NCBI GenBank assembly: GCA_033239525.1
Contig: BSYO01000004.1
Location: 6,487,701 to 6,551,700 of the forward strand
Reading direction: 5' to 3'
Length of the DNA stretch: 64,000 bases
Source: Nepenthes gracilis
Taxonomy: Eukaryota; Streptophyta; Magnoliopsida; Caryophyllales; Nepenthaceae
Of this stretch, positions 23,881 to 35,205 are shown piece after piece (positions within the stretch are counted from its first letter, which is position 1; each line of letters begins with the position of its first letter). The notes below the pieces were generated by a model. It ran no database searches and was not told where the DNA came from. It saw only the letters and a list, made by a program, of their open reading frames with translations. Position numbers and translations under genes: made by a program.

Positions 23881-24729
23881 AATTGCCCATGAGGAAGGTG
23901 TTTGTGATTTTGCCAAAATGGGATGTCTGGTTTTTTGTTCGACTTCGTATCTATATGTAAATAACTAACTTGGGGTAGTATGTGTGGTACTTGACCCTCA
24001 GTTTTGATTTTTTTTCCTGAGGCAGGTATCGTGTCCGTACAATGTAAAAATGTATGTTAGTTCTAATGTGATATGCAATATGCAAGCTGCTTGCTTTTCC
24101 TTTGGCCGGGTTCACCTGCCTTCTATTGATGATAATGTTTCATGTTACTTTTAGGAATGTAAGTTTCTGGAGTTGTTAGGGACATACCATGGGTTTGAAT
24201 GACAATAGAAAAGAGTTGAGCCAAGCAGGATTTTACATTATTGTTAAACAAGTTTGTAAGCACTGTGATTCTTGAGTTGTTAGCTCTCTATAGTAGCTAG
24301 ATAATCTTGAATAGCTCATGAGTTATATTGTCTTTTGCTCAACACAATACCTGTTGCTGACGATTAATTCTTACAATCACCCAGCAAATTCGAAAATGAT
24401 GACTCCTTACCAATGTGTACCAATGTGTGTGAGGAGCATGTATTTAATCTATTTAACCTAACTTAATCACAATACCTGCTGGTACTGGAAGGGGTTTATA
24501 TACATAGTAATAATACTCCTGAGTTTTATGAAGAATTGCAAGCTTTTCATAGATTGTATGGAAACAAAACAACTATTCCTTTTGTAACATAAGGAAAGCC
24601 TGTTCTACAGGGTCTAAGTTGAATGGAATGCTTTTTCCTAGATAGCATGGAAGCAAAACAAAATAGTTGAATGGGAAAAATCAACAGATGGAACAAAATG
24701 TTGAGAAGCAATTAATAGTCGTAGAAACT
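23881..24729. other. Convergent intergenic region
   Basis: 3' flank of the EVE gene and 3' flank of the minus-strand coiled-coil gene. AT-rich, with no coding stretch or bounded repeat recognised. Confidence 0.5.
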
Positions 24730-24803
24730 TTACACTTCATGCATAGTTGCTGCTCTTCTCTCCTCCTCCTCAGCTTTAAGCCAAGCAGCCTGAACAACAG
24801 CAA

Positions 24804-24840
<37 letters not shown>

Positions 24841-27800
24841 CGTCAGAATTCCAGCAAAGCCATGAGCATAATTAAAGGAAAAAAATTCTCTCTGCTTGTT
24901 TCATTCTCTATTGGTTAAGGGGGACAAATTAATGGGTTCGCAGAGGAACCCACGAAATGTTGGAGCAAGAAATGTGGGACAGCAATAAATGTCAAATACA
25001 AGAAAACTTGCCTTGTCTCGTTCCAGTCTTGAGACATGCGGGCGTATGAAGTTACCTAGGCTCATGCCTCCCCATACTTCTTGTATCTCTCTGTCCCTTG
25101 CTTCTCGGCAAGATACTGAATGCTTTTTTAGATATTCAGGTTGTTGAGCAGCAGCCATCTTTTCCCTCTCAAGTTTAGTTTTATGCTTAATCAGAATGTC
25201 ATCCAAACTGGCCTCACCAATGTCTGAGTCTGGAGCTTTGTCCATCCTCTTCATCTTCATTACCTCTTCCTTAGTCCTAAACTCTCTTTCCTTGTCTCGT
25301 TCCAGTCTTGAGACATGCGGGCGTATTGAGTTACATAGACTCATGCCTCCCCATACTTCTTGAATCTCTCTTTCCCTTGCTTCTCGGCGAGATGCTGAAT
25401 GTTTAGACAGATCTTCAGGCTGTTGAGCGGCAGCCATCTTTTCCCTCTCAAGTTTTGACGTATGCTTGATCAGAATTTGGTCCAAACCACCACCCTGATT
25501 GTGCGTATCTGGTGCTTTGTCCTTCTTCTTCATCTTCACCAAGTCTTCCTTCGTACTAAGCTCCATTTTTTCTTTCTCCAGCCTGGAGACGTGCTTTACC
25601 AAGACTTCATCTAAACTTTTGTAGTTTATCTCATAGATTTCACCTTGCTGCTTTTTGCACCTTGTAATTTCACTTTCCCTTCCCCAAGATAATTCTTGTG
25701 GAGCTGTTGGTTTTACCAAGATCTTTTCTAGGCTATTTTCTTTTTCCTCCAAGTTTTTATCTTTGTTTCCTTGATGAAGCTGTTGTTTTTCTGCCGCCAG
25801 ATCTTCAGACTGTTGAGCAGCATCCAGTTTAGTTTTATGCTTAACCAGAATGTTGTCCAAACCACCCTCACCAATGTCCGAGTCTGGAGCTTTGTCCTTC
25901 CTCTTCATCTTCATTACCTCTTCCTTAGTCCTAAGCTCTCTTTCCTTGTCTCGTTTCAGTTTTGAGACATGCGGGCGTATCGCGTTACATAGACTCATGC
26001 CTCCCCATATTTCTTGAATCTCTCTTTCCCTCGCTTCTTGGCAAGACGCTGAATGTTTAGTCAGATCTTCAGGCTGTTGAGCGGCAGCCATCTTTTCCCT
26101 CTCAAGTTTTGACGTATGCTTGATCAGAATTTGGTCCAAACCACCACCCTGCTTGTCTGAATCTGGAGCTTTGTCCTTCCTTTTCACCCTCGCTATGCCT
26201 TCCTTCGTACTAAGCTCCATTTTCTCTTTCTCCAGCCTAGAGACATGCTTTACCAAGACTTCATCTAAACTATTGTAGTTTATCTCCCAGATTTCACCTT
26301 GCTGCCTTTTGCACCTTGTAATTCCATTTTCCCTTCCCCAAGATAATTCTCGTGGAGCTGTTGGTTTCACCAAGATCTTTTCTAGGCTATTTTCTTCTTC
26401 CTCCAATTTTTTATCTCTGTTTTCATGATGGAGCTGTTGTTTTTCTGCCCCCAGATAATGGTCAGATGGCTCATCAGTACATTTTCTGGAACTTTGAGCT
26501 GGCAGATAAATCACACTTGCATTTTGCTCCATTTCAAGACATTGTTTCTTGTTCAAATCAAAATTTTCTTTCTCACTTTGTCCATCATTTGATGAGAGGC
26601 TTGAATTTTCGCCTGGTGGAAGGATAGCAGCAGAAGCTTTCCTTGGCGAACTACCTGCTTTGCATCCATCAATAGGTTCATCATTTCTTCTTCCCTTGTT
26701 CTTTGCTTCCTGTACCTCTCTTTCAAGCCTCGAGAGATGCTTGACCAACAGCTTGTCCAAACTAGGAACTTCTGCAGCTTCTTGTTTTATTTGATTGCCG
26801 ATGCCAAATTTCACACCAACCATCTCTGACGTGTTTTCATGTTTTCTCTTCATCTCATCGATTTCTTTCTCCAGCTTTGAAGAGTGCTTTAGCAGTATAC
26901 TTCCTAAGTGCGGTAAATTTTCAAAGGAAACTGATCTGTCATTGGATTTATTTCTAACACTATAATCACTAGATCCTTCAATGGAAGCAATTTTTCCAGA
27001 GTTTCTAGCTTCTTGCACTTCTTGTTCTAGTTTTGTCATGTGCTGGACCAAAAACTTGTCTAAACTGGGGAACTCTGGCTCAACTTGCTTCTTTCTTGTA
27101 GGTTCATTCATTAAGTATTCCATGCTAGAGTTCCCAATTGTCCCAGTACCACAAGTAGACATTCTTCTAGCAAAATTAGCAGATCTCCCTGAGCTCTGAT
27201 GCAGTAGTTGATGATTTTGCACCTCAGCTAAAGCAGCATTAAAACCACAGGTTGCAACTATGGTGGCTATAGAAGCAAGCTCATCTTCTTGGAGGCATTT
27301 TAGCCTTTCAAACATCAGATCAGTAAGTTTCGTCATATTAAACTTTTGAGGACTCTGCCTCTTTTTGTATATCCTTTGTCTTGTTTCTGCACTAAGAATT
27401 TCATGATTCAAGCTTTGAAAGCTGAACCCATCATCTTGAGCTCCCAATTCAAACTCTGATGCTGTATCAGATTCACATTCTGATGATAACTCTGACAACT
27501 CCAGACTATTTTCACGAGTGTCTGGGTTTTCATTGATCTTTCTCAGCAGATCCTTAAATTCATCTTTATATGATTGACAGTTTGCAAGTCTAATGAATGC
27601 AGTTTTGACAGCTGCTGCTACTTGTTTATCAACCTCAAATGCCGTTTCAAAGGAAGCTTTAACCGTATGTGCGGTAGAAGCTTTACTATCAACAGTAGAT
27701 GTCTCTAAAACACAATGTTTTCGAGGGCAATCAAGCGTGTCATGCATAATCACTCCTTTTGCCACTGCAGCTTCTAAAGCCTCGGTTACATTTTTCTCGG

Positions 27801-30616
27801 CATTCAACAACAGGGCTTCTGCTTCTTTGCTGTGGATCCTACAAGATTGCAGATAGAATCCAACTAAATACTTAATTCATCACAGCGCAAAATTATACAA
27901 ATGTTAGAGTGGTAGATGATCATGCATATGCCAAATTAAGAAATTCTACCTGGCTGCTTGCAGTATTCTACACCACGATGCTTCAACCATGGCAACTTTT
28001 CGAGCCTCCATTGCCTTGTATGCTGCCTCTCTAGCAGCTATTTTCTCTCTCTCTACTCTGCAGTAATGAGGATTTGAATTGCCAAGAGTCTCATCAAGAG
28101 TAGAATTCAGCCCACCAGCTTCCTGGAATCGGAAAGTATGTGTTCAGCTATACATAGCAAAATAAATTACCTAGAAGCATATGAGGATGAAACGTGAGAT
28201 TATACCTGCAGTCGTTTTATTTTTCTCTTTAAGAAGGAATCGACCTTCTTGCGGGGAAACCAGTGGAGAGGAGAAGTTTTCCTATGAGCAGGCTTCTTAA
28301 TATGTGTTGTGAATTTGTTTAAAACATTTGCATTCGACTGGGGGCTTTCTTTTGATGGCATATTCTGCAATTCCCAGATTGAAAAGAAAGTAACCATGGG
28401 ACAAAAGTAAATACTTCATCACGACAAAAAAACTAGTTGAGAAAATGTTAAGATATATAAGTAAAGTCATACTAAAAATAATATTAAGAATGATAATATT
28501 TTAAATATTTAGAAGTTATATTTATAGAAGTTACGATTAATAGATGACATTTATGTTAAAATGAAACATATGTAAAAAAATGTAAATTAATTCTAATTTA
28601 AAAAATAAAAAAGGCTACAGATCTAAACAAATTTTGAGGCTTATTTTCTCCGAGGATATGATACTAAATCAAATTGAATGATGTAAACAAATTCATATGA
28701 ACGACCCATTTAGTAGAACTTAAGGCTTTGGTGATATTTCTTTTTAAAGAATCATACTAGTTCTATAGCACTATAGCAACATTCACACTATCTCTGCCGG
28801 TGAACACAAAAAGAAAATTCACATGCACAGGTGGGTGGCCGCCTCTGCCACTGTTCTGATTAGAAGCCATCAACGTGCTAAATTATCTTTAAATTTATCT
28901 ACACATGCTAATTTGTCTGTCAGTTGAAAAATTAACAGGCCTTCAACGAAATAGCTCATAGAGATTTATCGTCAACATCACAGAACCTAATCCTAAATGA
29001 GGACTCTTGAGGATATATTCTTACTTTTGTTGTCTTCAGTTATATATTGTCTGATTCTATTATCATCGTCCATGGTATATTTATTTCAATCACACACTAA
29101 AAGTAATGATACCTGGATATTTCAAACCATCTTTTCCCAAGCGGTTCCTCTTATGTGAAGAACAAAATTGACAAAAGAAATGATTTTATTCAAGTTACAA
29201 GCCCAAGTGTTTAATTTATAGTCATTTTCCATCCCTTCTTTTCGCGGAGACTTTTTTGTCCTTTCATGGCATAAATCTTAATTCTTCAGCAAGTTGTTTG
29301 AATCAATTATTGAAGATAAAGGACAAATGAAGAAAACATAAAGTTAAATTATTAGATTTTAGGTCATTCTTTTAATCTCATATGTAATGAAAATGTCATT
29401 TTATAATTCGTTCAACGTTGACGCAATGAGTCATTTGAGCGTATGATTACAGTTGTACAAGAGATCAGTGTCTAAAGAGCACTTGTGGGGTATTTGGTAA
29501 TACATTCGGCACCTAATGGGCAGCCAAGCTAGAAGTTGCCCATGACGTTCCAAGTCAATGGGAATATAAAAAGCCTTGTTCAGATTTTCAGGATATTTGA
29601 AAGAATTTTAACACAAAAGGCACCACAGATAAAGAAATAATAAATAAAAAGAGAAGAATGAAAAGTTTTTAGTATTAGGTTGATGTTTGATTTAAATTCT
29701 ATCATTTACCAAATTTAAATATATTATTTTAATTTTAATTATAGAATATATCACATATTAGTTTTTGTTTTTCTTTTCGAACTCTACTCTTGTTGCTTAC
29801 TATAAGTGTTGGGGCTAGTTTTTAACCAGATATGGGTTATTATGATTAGTTTTTTGAATGAATTATTTATAATAAAATAATTATAATAAAGATTATTTAT
29901 ACAAAGTGTCATGTCATTTTTTTTTAGTTGAGAAAGATATTATACATTAAATTTGTTGTATAATTTGTGTTCTTGATTATGCATTTTGTTTTATATATTT
30001 AATCTGAAGAAAAGAGTGATTAACATTTAATAAGGGATTTGAATTTGTTCTGCAGATCCATCTGTTTGACTCCTAACATAAATAAGATGCAACTTTACAA
30101 CACAAACTCTATTCGGCAAACTAAATCTGTGGATAGGTGTAAAATTATAAGTACGCAAACATAAACAGCTCCAAAATCGATGTACACAATATCAATTCAA
30201 AAGATGACAATTAAAAATTGATTTTGTGAATGCAATTAAATGCAAAATTAATGATGTCATATAAATCCTAAAACTGCAACAGACTCATAAACCCTAATCA
30301 CCATTCTCTGGCTGATTAACCCGAAGAAAACCCGAATAATCAATACTTCAACTCTTACGCTTACTAAGTGTTGAGTTTATACATCACAAGCACCAAATTT
30401 TTTTCAATTTTGCGCAGTTTTCTTTAAGTTTCTAGGGAACAAAACAGACAAAATACTAGTAGTTAGGAAAATCAAGAAACACGTTACTTTGCCGACCTTA
30501 GCAGTTGTCGAGGCAGAATCGTTCGTTCCACCATATTTATCTGTTGACGAATCAGCACGACTTTGTTTTTCATCTGATAAGGTAACGCAACCCAAATCCA
30601 AGCAGCCTAAGTCCAT
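24730..30616 (-). CDS. Plant-specific repeat coiled-coil protein, 1115 aa
   Basis: Five exons, minus strand: 30616-30488, 28364-28206, 28122-27950, 27838-25012 and 24789-24730. Phases match at every junction, giving 1115 residues. The first starts MDLGCLDLGC. Exon 2 carries the basic block HWFPRKKVDSFLKRKIKRLQ, and exon 3 an alanine-rich helix ending EASWCRILQAAR. The long exon 4 holds about nine copies of a motif resembling SLDxxLVKHxSxLExE, preceded by charged coiled-coil text, with blocks EIQEVWGGMSL and KRKDKAPDSD repeated. The last exon adds AAWLKAEEEERR and the stop. I recognise a plant family of this general look (MDLGC start, WFPRKK block, repeats) but no function. It is most likely a coiled-coil scaffold, perhaps nuclear or cytoskeletal; this is a guess. 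The last intron is GC-AG. Confidence 0.75.
24790..25011 (-). other. GC-AG intron with (GT)16 near the acceptor
   Basis: The donor reads GACAAG then GCAAGT, the consensus of the minor GC-AG class; the acceptor is TTGTTCAG. Splicing restores DKAAWLKAEEEE, whereas reading on would add an unrelated tail of about 40 residues. A (GT)16 run lies 15-20 bases upstream of the acceptor on the transcribed sense strand. Confidence 0.8.
24807..24838. repeat. (AC)16 microsatellite
   Basis: Uninterrupted 32-base AC repeat; reads as (GT)16 in the sense of the coiled-coil gene, within its last intron. Confidence 0.95.
25130..26455 (-). repeat. Tandem 654-bp in-frame duplication in the coiled-coil gene
   Basis: Two adjacent copies of a 654-base (218-codon) unit. 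The same string GATCTTTTCTAGGCTATTTTC occurs at positions 654 bases apart (ending 25740 and 26394), and the protein text KQQLH...LEEEENSLEKILVKPTAP recurs in both. The copies are close to identical at DNA level, so the duplication is young. Further partial copies of the inner LVKH block lie nearer the C-terminus. Confidence 0.85.
28365..30487 (-). other. Intron 1 of the coiled-coil gene
   Basis: A 2.1-kb AT-rich intron between the MDLGC exon and the exon containing WFPRKK. The acceptor is GAATTGCAG, preceded by TTCTTTTCAATCTGGG. No independent gene was seen. Confidence 0.65.
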
Positions 30617-31029
30617 TGGAGTGAGAGTTCGCCAAATGTTACTGGAATTGCAGAGATGGGATGAAGATTTCGGCGTTTGCAATAAAGTATAAATAGAATC
30701 AAGCTAATTATTTGATGAATTAGGAAGAGTGAAGTTTTTTTGGTAATCGCAAAAAGTTTTGCTGTATTCTTTGTCGAGGAGCAAATGAATGAAGAATTTT
30801 CGCTTTTTGTTGATTTAAGGGAGAATTATTATTATTATTTGCAGGGAAGCTATCCGTTGCGAAGGGTTATTTAGGAGTCCAACGGTCGACTTTTTTCTCG
30901 GTGACGAAAAGATCCGCTTCTTTGTTAAACGGGGCCCGGGCTGTTTGTGACCGGTTCGAAACGCCAAACTGGGTTGAGTTGGGTAGCCCGGCGAGCCCAA
31001 TCATCTTTTCTTCCCCCCTCCCAACCAAT
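30617..31029 (-). promoter_or_regulatory. 5' leader and upstream region of the coiled-coil gene
   Basis: The frame of exon 1 opens upstream as far as a stop near 30710 with no earlier ATG. A textbook TATAAATAG at 30689-30697 faces the plus strand, away from this gene, and has no plus-strand gene after it. A balanced-composition patch at 30840-31000 may be the promoter. Nothing else was resolved. Confidence 0.3.
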
Positions 31030-32115
31030 TGAAATTAAAGGATTCTATCTCATAAAAAAAAATAATTAAATTAGTTATTAAATTATAATTATTTATTTAA
31101 AATAAATAATATAAATTTAAAAAATAATTTCTTTCATCTTTTAAAAATATAGAGACCCTCTTGTTCCCTATAGATTGAGGAGGTTTTATCTCTTAAAAAG
31201 ATAGTAATACTTATTCTCTTAATTTTAATTAATTATTTTTAAATAAAATATTATAATATAATTATTTTAAAATAATTAATTTTAACTATTTATTTTAAAT
31301 AGGTTACATAGATTTGAAGAATAATCTCCTTCATCTCTTATAAATATAGAGACTCTCTTGTTTTTAACGGATTAATAAAATTTTATCTCTTAAAAGGATA
31401 AAAGTACTTATTCTCCTAATTTTAATTATTTATTTTTAAATATAAAGATTATAATCTAATTATTTTAAAATAATTAATTTTAACTATTTATTTAAAATAG
31501 ACGGTATAAATTTGAATAATAATTTTCTTCATCTCTTAAAGATATAGAGACCCTCTTGTTCCCAATAGATTGAGGGAATTTTATCTCTTAAAAGGATAGA
31601 AATACTTATTCTCCTAATTTTAAGTATTTATTTTTAAATAAAATAGTATAATTTAATTATTTTAAAATAATTAATTTTAACTATTTATTTAAAATAGATA
31701 ATATAGATTTGAAGAATAATCTCCTTCATCTTTTAAAGATATAGAGACTCTCTTGTTCTTAATAGATTGAGGAGGCTTTATCTCTTAAAATAATAGAAAT
31801 ACTTTTTTTTTTAATTTTAATTAATTATTTTTAAATAAGTAATTATAATTTAATTATTTTAAAATAATTAATTTTGACTATTTATTTAAAATAGGCAGTA
31901 TAGATTTAAAAAATAATGTCATTTATCTCTTGAAGATAAAGAGACCCTCTTATTCCCAATAGATTTATAAGGTTTTATCTCTTGAAAGAATAAAAATACT
32001 TATTTTTCTGATTTTAAATATTTATTTTTAAATAAAAGATTATAATTTAATAATTTTAAAATAATTAATTTTAACTAATTTTTTAAAATTTTAATAAAAT
32101 TAATTAAATTATAAT
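31030..32115. repeat. 197-bp satellite array, about five copies
   Basis: The block ATAGAGACCCTCTTGTTCCC begins near 31151, 31346, 31544, 31741 and 31938, spaced 195-198 bases. It is followed each time by ATAGATTGAGG.. and TTTTATCTCTTAAAAGGATA-type text, with an AT-rich spacer built from TTTAAAATAATTAATTTTAA. This is a local tandem satellite. Confidence 0.92.
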
Positions 32116-32358
32116 TATTTATTTAAAAATAATTTATTAATATATGGATGATGACTCCCTCTGTCTAATTGCATTATATATTTACTTTGGCAATTGAATA
32201 TCCATTATTTGAAGATTTTAACTCTCAAAGGCAATTTATTATATATATTTTCACTACCTTTTTATACATTTGCTTGAAATTGATTTATAATTATTGTTGA
32301 TTATAAAAATTTATTCTCATTTATGTATTTTAATTTATGCATATTGTTCTTAGCCTAG

Positions 32359-33321
32359 TGATGTGTCATCAAATTTTAATTGTTAAACGAGTTAAAGGGC
32401 TACTTAATCTTTTTGATAGGCCAGGTTGAGGCGGGTTCAATTCTCGTTACTTCGAATCTAAATCTTGTACACTACAACTAATAAATAAGAGGTTAGAGGA
32501 TGGTGAAACCTGTTAACTAGTATATCTTTAACCATTCAAATTAGAATATATTTTTTAAATAAATAGAAAGACAAGAGAGTGCGGTGATAGTACATATGTA
32601 CATATTTCAGGGGAGCGAGTGTTAACAGAGGATTAGGTTTCGAATAGTGCGCTCGGCCAAGGAGCAAATTAAAATGGATGATTGGGCTCTGATAAGTACA
32701 CTCTACTAGAAAATAGTTTAAAATGAACGATTAGGTTTCAATGAGCGTGCTCTATTATGCAGCAGTTTAAAATGGATGATTGGGTTTTGATAATTGCACT
32801 ATATTGGGGAACGACTTTGTGGCAGACCCTGATTAGCGGGTGGTTTGGAGACAACAGGAAAGCTGCTTCAGAGGGTCGCTTTGAGTTTGAGAATCGGCCC
32901 TTTTCACTGTCTTTTTTTGCTTTGAGTTCTCTTGCAGCCCAACAAGTCCCCATTTTTTGTAGAGAGAGTACCGGCTAGCGGCTATAGGGTGTTCATTGCG
33001 CTGCAATTCTCTAGCATTATGAGGAAGTTACTCTCTACTTTTTCGACGTGCTGTGCTTTTACAGGCTATTAGGTCACATTAGACTTACAACCGCAGTGTT
33101 ATAGACTGATGATCATGCAGGTTTGTTTGCGAAACGAGAGTCAACAAGTGGATTTCGTTGGGGAGCACTAGCGGGCCAATCCGAAAGGCACCTGTTAAGG
33201 CCAATACTTTGTTGGGCAGATCTTGAATCGCATGGGCCCTTTGTTGAATTGCTGTTACTTCCAGGGCAATCTGTACGCATAGGCTTATCTAGGGCCAGCT
33301 CATGGGCTACTAGGCCCATCA
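32359..33321 (-). mobile_element. Solo LTR, 963 bp, with CCTAG target duplication
   Basis: On the plus strand it starts TGATGTG and ends GCCCATCA, so the termini are TGATG...CATCA. CCTAG occurs directly on both sides (32354-32358 and 33322-33326). On the minus strand it opens with text matching the start of the LTR at 14642, including GGGCT/GAGCTGGCCC. It lies inverted relative to that copy. No internal domain is present. Confidence 0.88.
32620..32830. repeat. 49-bp minisatellite, about four units
   Basis: Units with anchors GTTTCGAATAGTGCGCTCGG, GCTCTGATAAGTACACTC, GTTTCAATGAGCGTGCTC and GTTTTGATAATTGCACTA start about 49 bases apart. They are relatives of the array at 13970-14512. Confidence 0.8.
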
Positions 33322-33803
33322 CCTAGTAAATTTGAGAGTTTAACTATTTAATTGTTAAAAATAAAATTAATTTATTTATTATCGATATGACCGGCTTATC
33401 TTATCTTGATAATTTAAGTCAACTTGATTTAAATTTAAATCACAATTTATGATCTTTAGTTTAAATAGGTCCAAGTTGGAGACAATTATGTAAGAGCCAG
33501 GTACAAATTTAAGATCAAGATCTTACAAATTCTAAACGTGGCATTAAAATTTGATGCCATTACAATGTTGAAAAGTTTTATTTTTTTAGGATTCAGTTCC
33601 CCAACTTATTATAGAAAATAAGATTTTTACTTCTTCAAAGAGAATTATTTAATTAAAATTTAAAGGTAACACTTTAAAAATAAAAAATATTAAAAATAGT
33701 TATATATTTTTTATTTTATATAATGTCAATATTTATTAAATATTAAATTTAATATTAATTTTTTTAAAAAATAACTGTTTAATGCATCCTAAATTCGAGT
33801 TTT

Positions 33804-34683
33804 TGATAGATTCGATTTCAACTAATTGTCAGATTCGTGCTGACGTAGGATCCGATCTCCGTGCTGCGTGGCTTGGATCCTATATACCACAATAAAAGAC
33901 GAGACGTCAAAGAAAAATGGTATGACTCATTTCTTAATTTATTTTTTGATACTCAAGTCAATTATCTTTCTTTCATGATGAAGAAGATAAAGACAAAATT
34001 AGTTAGAAATCATGCGGGGAAGGAAATTTGTGATCAAAGATGTACTCGACATGTAGTGTCTTTTGATTGTGGTGCGCTCGTCAAGAGCACCTTTTTGTGG
34101 TGTATTTGTGGAGAGTGGCTTTTCTGTGCATTGGGTTCGCAGAGAGTGAGTAGTGGGAAAGAGAGTGAAGCTTGATTTGTTCGATGATTGGATTACTAGA
34201 GTAAGTTTGTGTATTGGGGAAAGCATGCCTTTAGGGTGTGTCCCCAGGGTTTTTTATAACCGTCTAACCTCGTTACCCTTCCTTAGGTGGCAAGGCTATA
34301 ATTGACAGCTGCCTAATGAAATCCTTTCCATTCATCAAGGGGATGTTGGTATCATTTAAGGCCACAATGACCGGAAGGAGGGGTTTCTTCCTCCTCCGTG
34401 GAGATACCGCATGCTGTGAATATGGGGCTTCTATAGCGAGTTATGCGTTGATTTGGAGACTTCTCTTGTGAGATATATGCCGATTTGGGACTTTCCATTT
34501 TAGATGAGATTGCAATCAAATAAGGTTTTTTGTATCGTCGCAATTAAGATAGACAACCTGCTGTGCGCAGGAAAGGATTCATAGGCCGCATCCGATTGTT
34601 TGAAAGTCATTTCCAGTCATCTGGGTTGACCACCCTTCGGGCTAGCTGGCCATAATTTATTGGGCTAATTATCATCCCTATCA
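33804..34683 (-). mobile_element. Decayed LTR (TGATAG...CTATCA)
   Basis: Inverted termini TGATAG and CTATCA bound about 880 bases. On the minus strand the start (TGATAGGGATGATAATTAGCCC) and the end (ATCGGATCC...) follow the same plan as the two solo LTRs. The flanking 5-mers differ (GTTTT and CTATT), so the target duplication is lost or a boundary is misplaced. Long open frames inside are not coding. Confidence 0.5.
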
Positions 34684-34989
34684 CTATTTAAACAATATTA
34701 TTCAATATATAGGTTTTAAGCATTAATTTTTTTAACTCAATAATCCAGATTAAAGAAATAAGATTTTATTTTTTATAAAGAGACGTAGAATCTTTAAATT
34801 TTTATAAAAAAAAAGACAAAAATTGTATAATTGATATGTAATTTATTTCTATTTTTATTTAATAAGAATTTAAATCTTAATCTCATTATAATCAACGATT
34901 ATTAGTTTTATAAAAAATTTACAAGGTGACAAATCATCGTCAACGGTCATGGACGACAATAATCAAATATTTAATGTTATAGTTATTTT

Positions 34990-35205
34990 TTCCCTCACTC
35001 GCTCTCCCTCTCTCTCTCTCTCCTTTTTTGTTTTTTATTTGTTTGTTTGTTTTTTTTTTTCTGGTAATAACAAGTCTTTCCAATGAATCTTCGTTTTAAT
35101 TTCTGCCGTTCCACTGGATTTTCATTGCTCTTCCTCTCGTCGTCTCCTTCCTGCATTCTTTGATATGCTAGAATTACTTCTCTTTATATATTTTTCGGTG
35201 GTTGT
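34990..35205 (+). promoter_or_regulatory. Leader/promoter region of the RING-H2 gene
   Basis: A CT-rich tract (about 34996-35024) with a (CT)n core, a hallmark of plant 5' regions, precedes the start. A TATA-like TTTATATATTTT sits at 35184-35195, only about 15 bases before the ATG, so it is probably not the TATA box in use. Confidence 0.35.

Noticed and set aside
33861..34175. A 104-codon frame starting inside the decayed LTR
   Set aside because: It lies within LTR text and ends in it; no protein family recognised.
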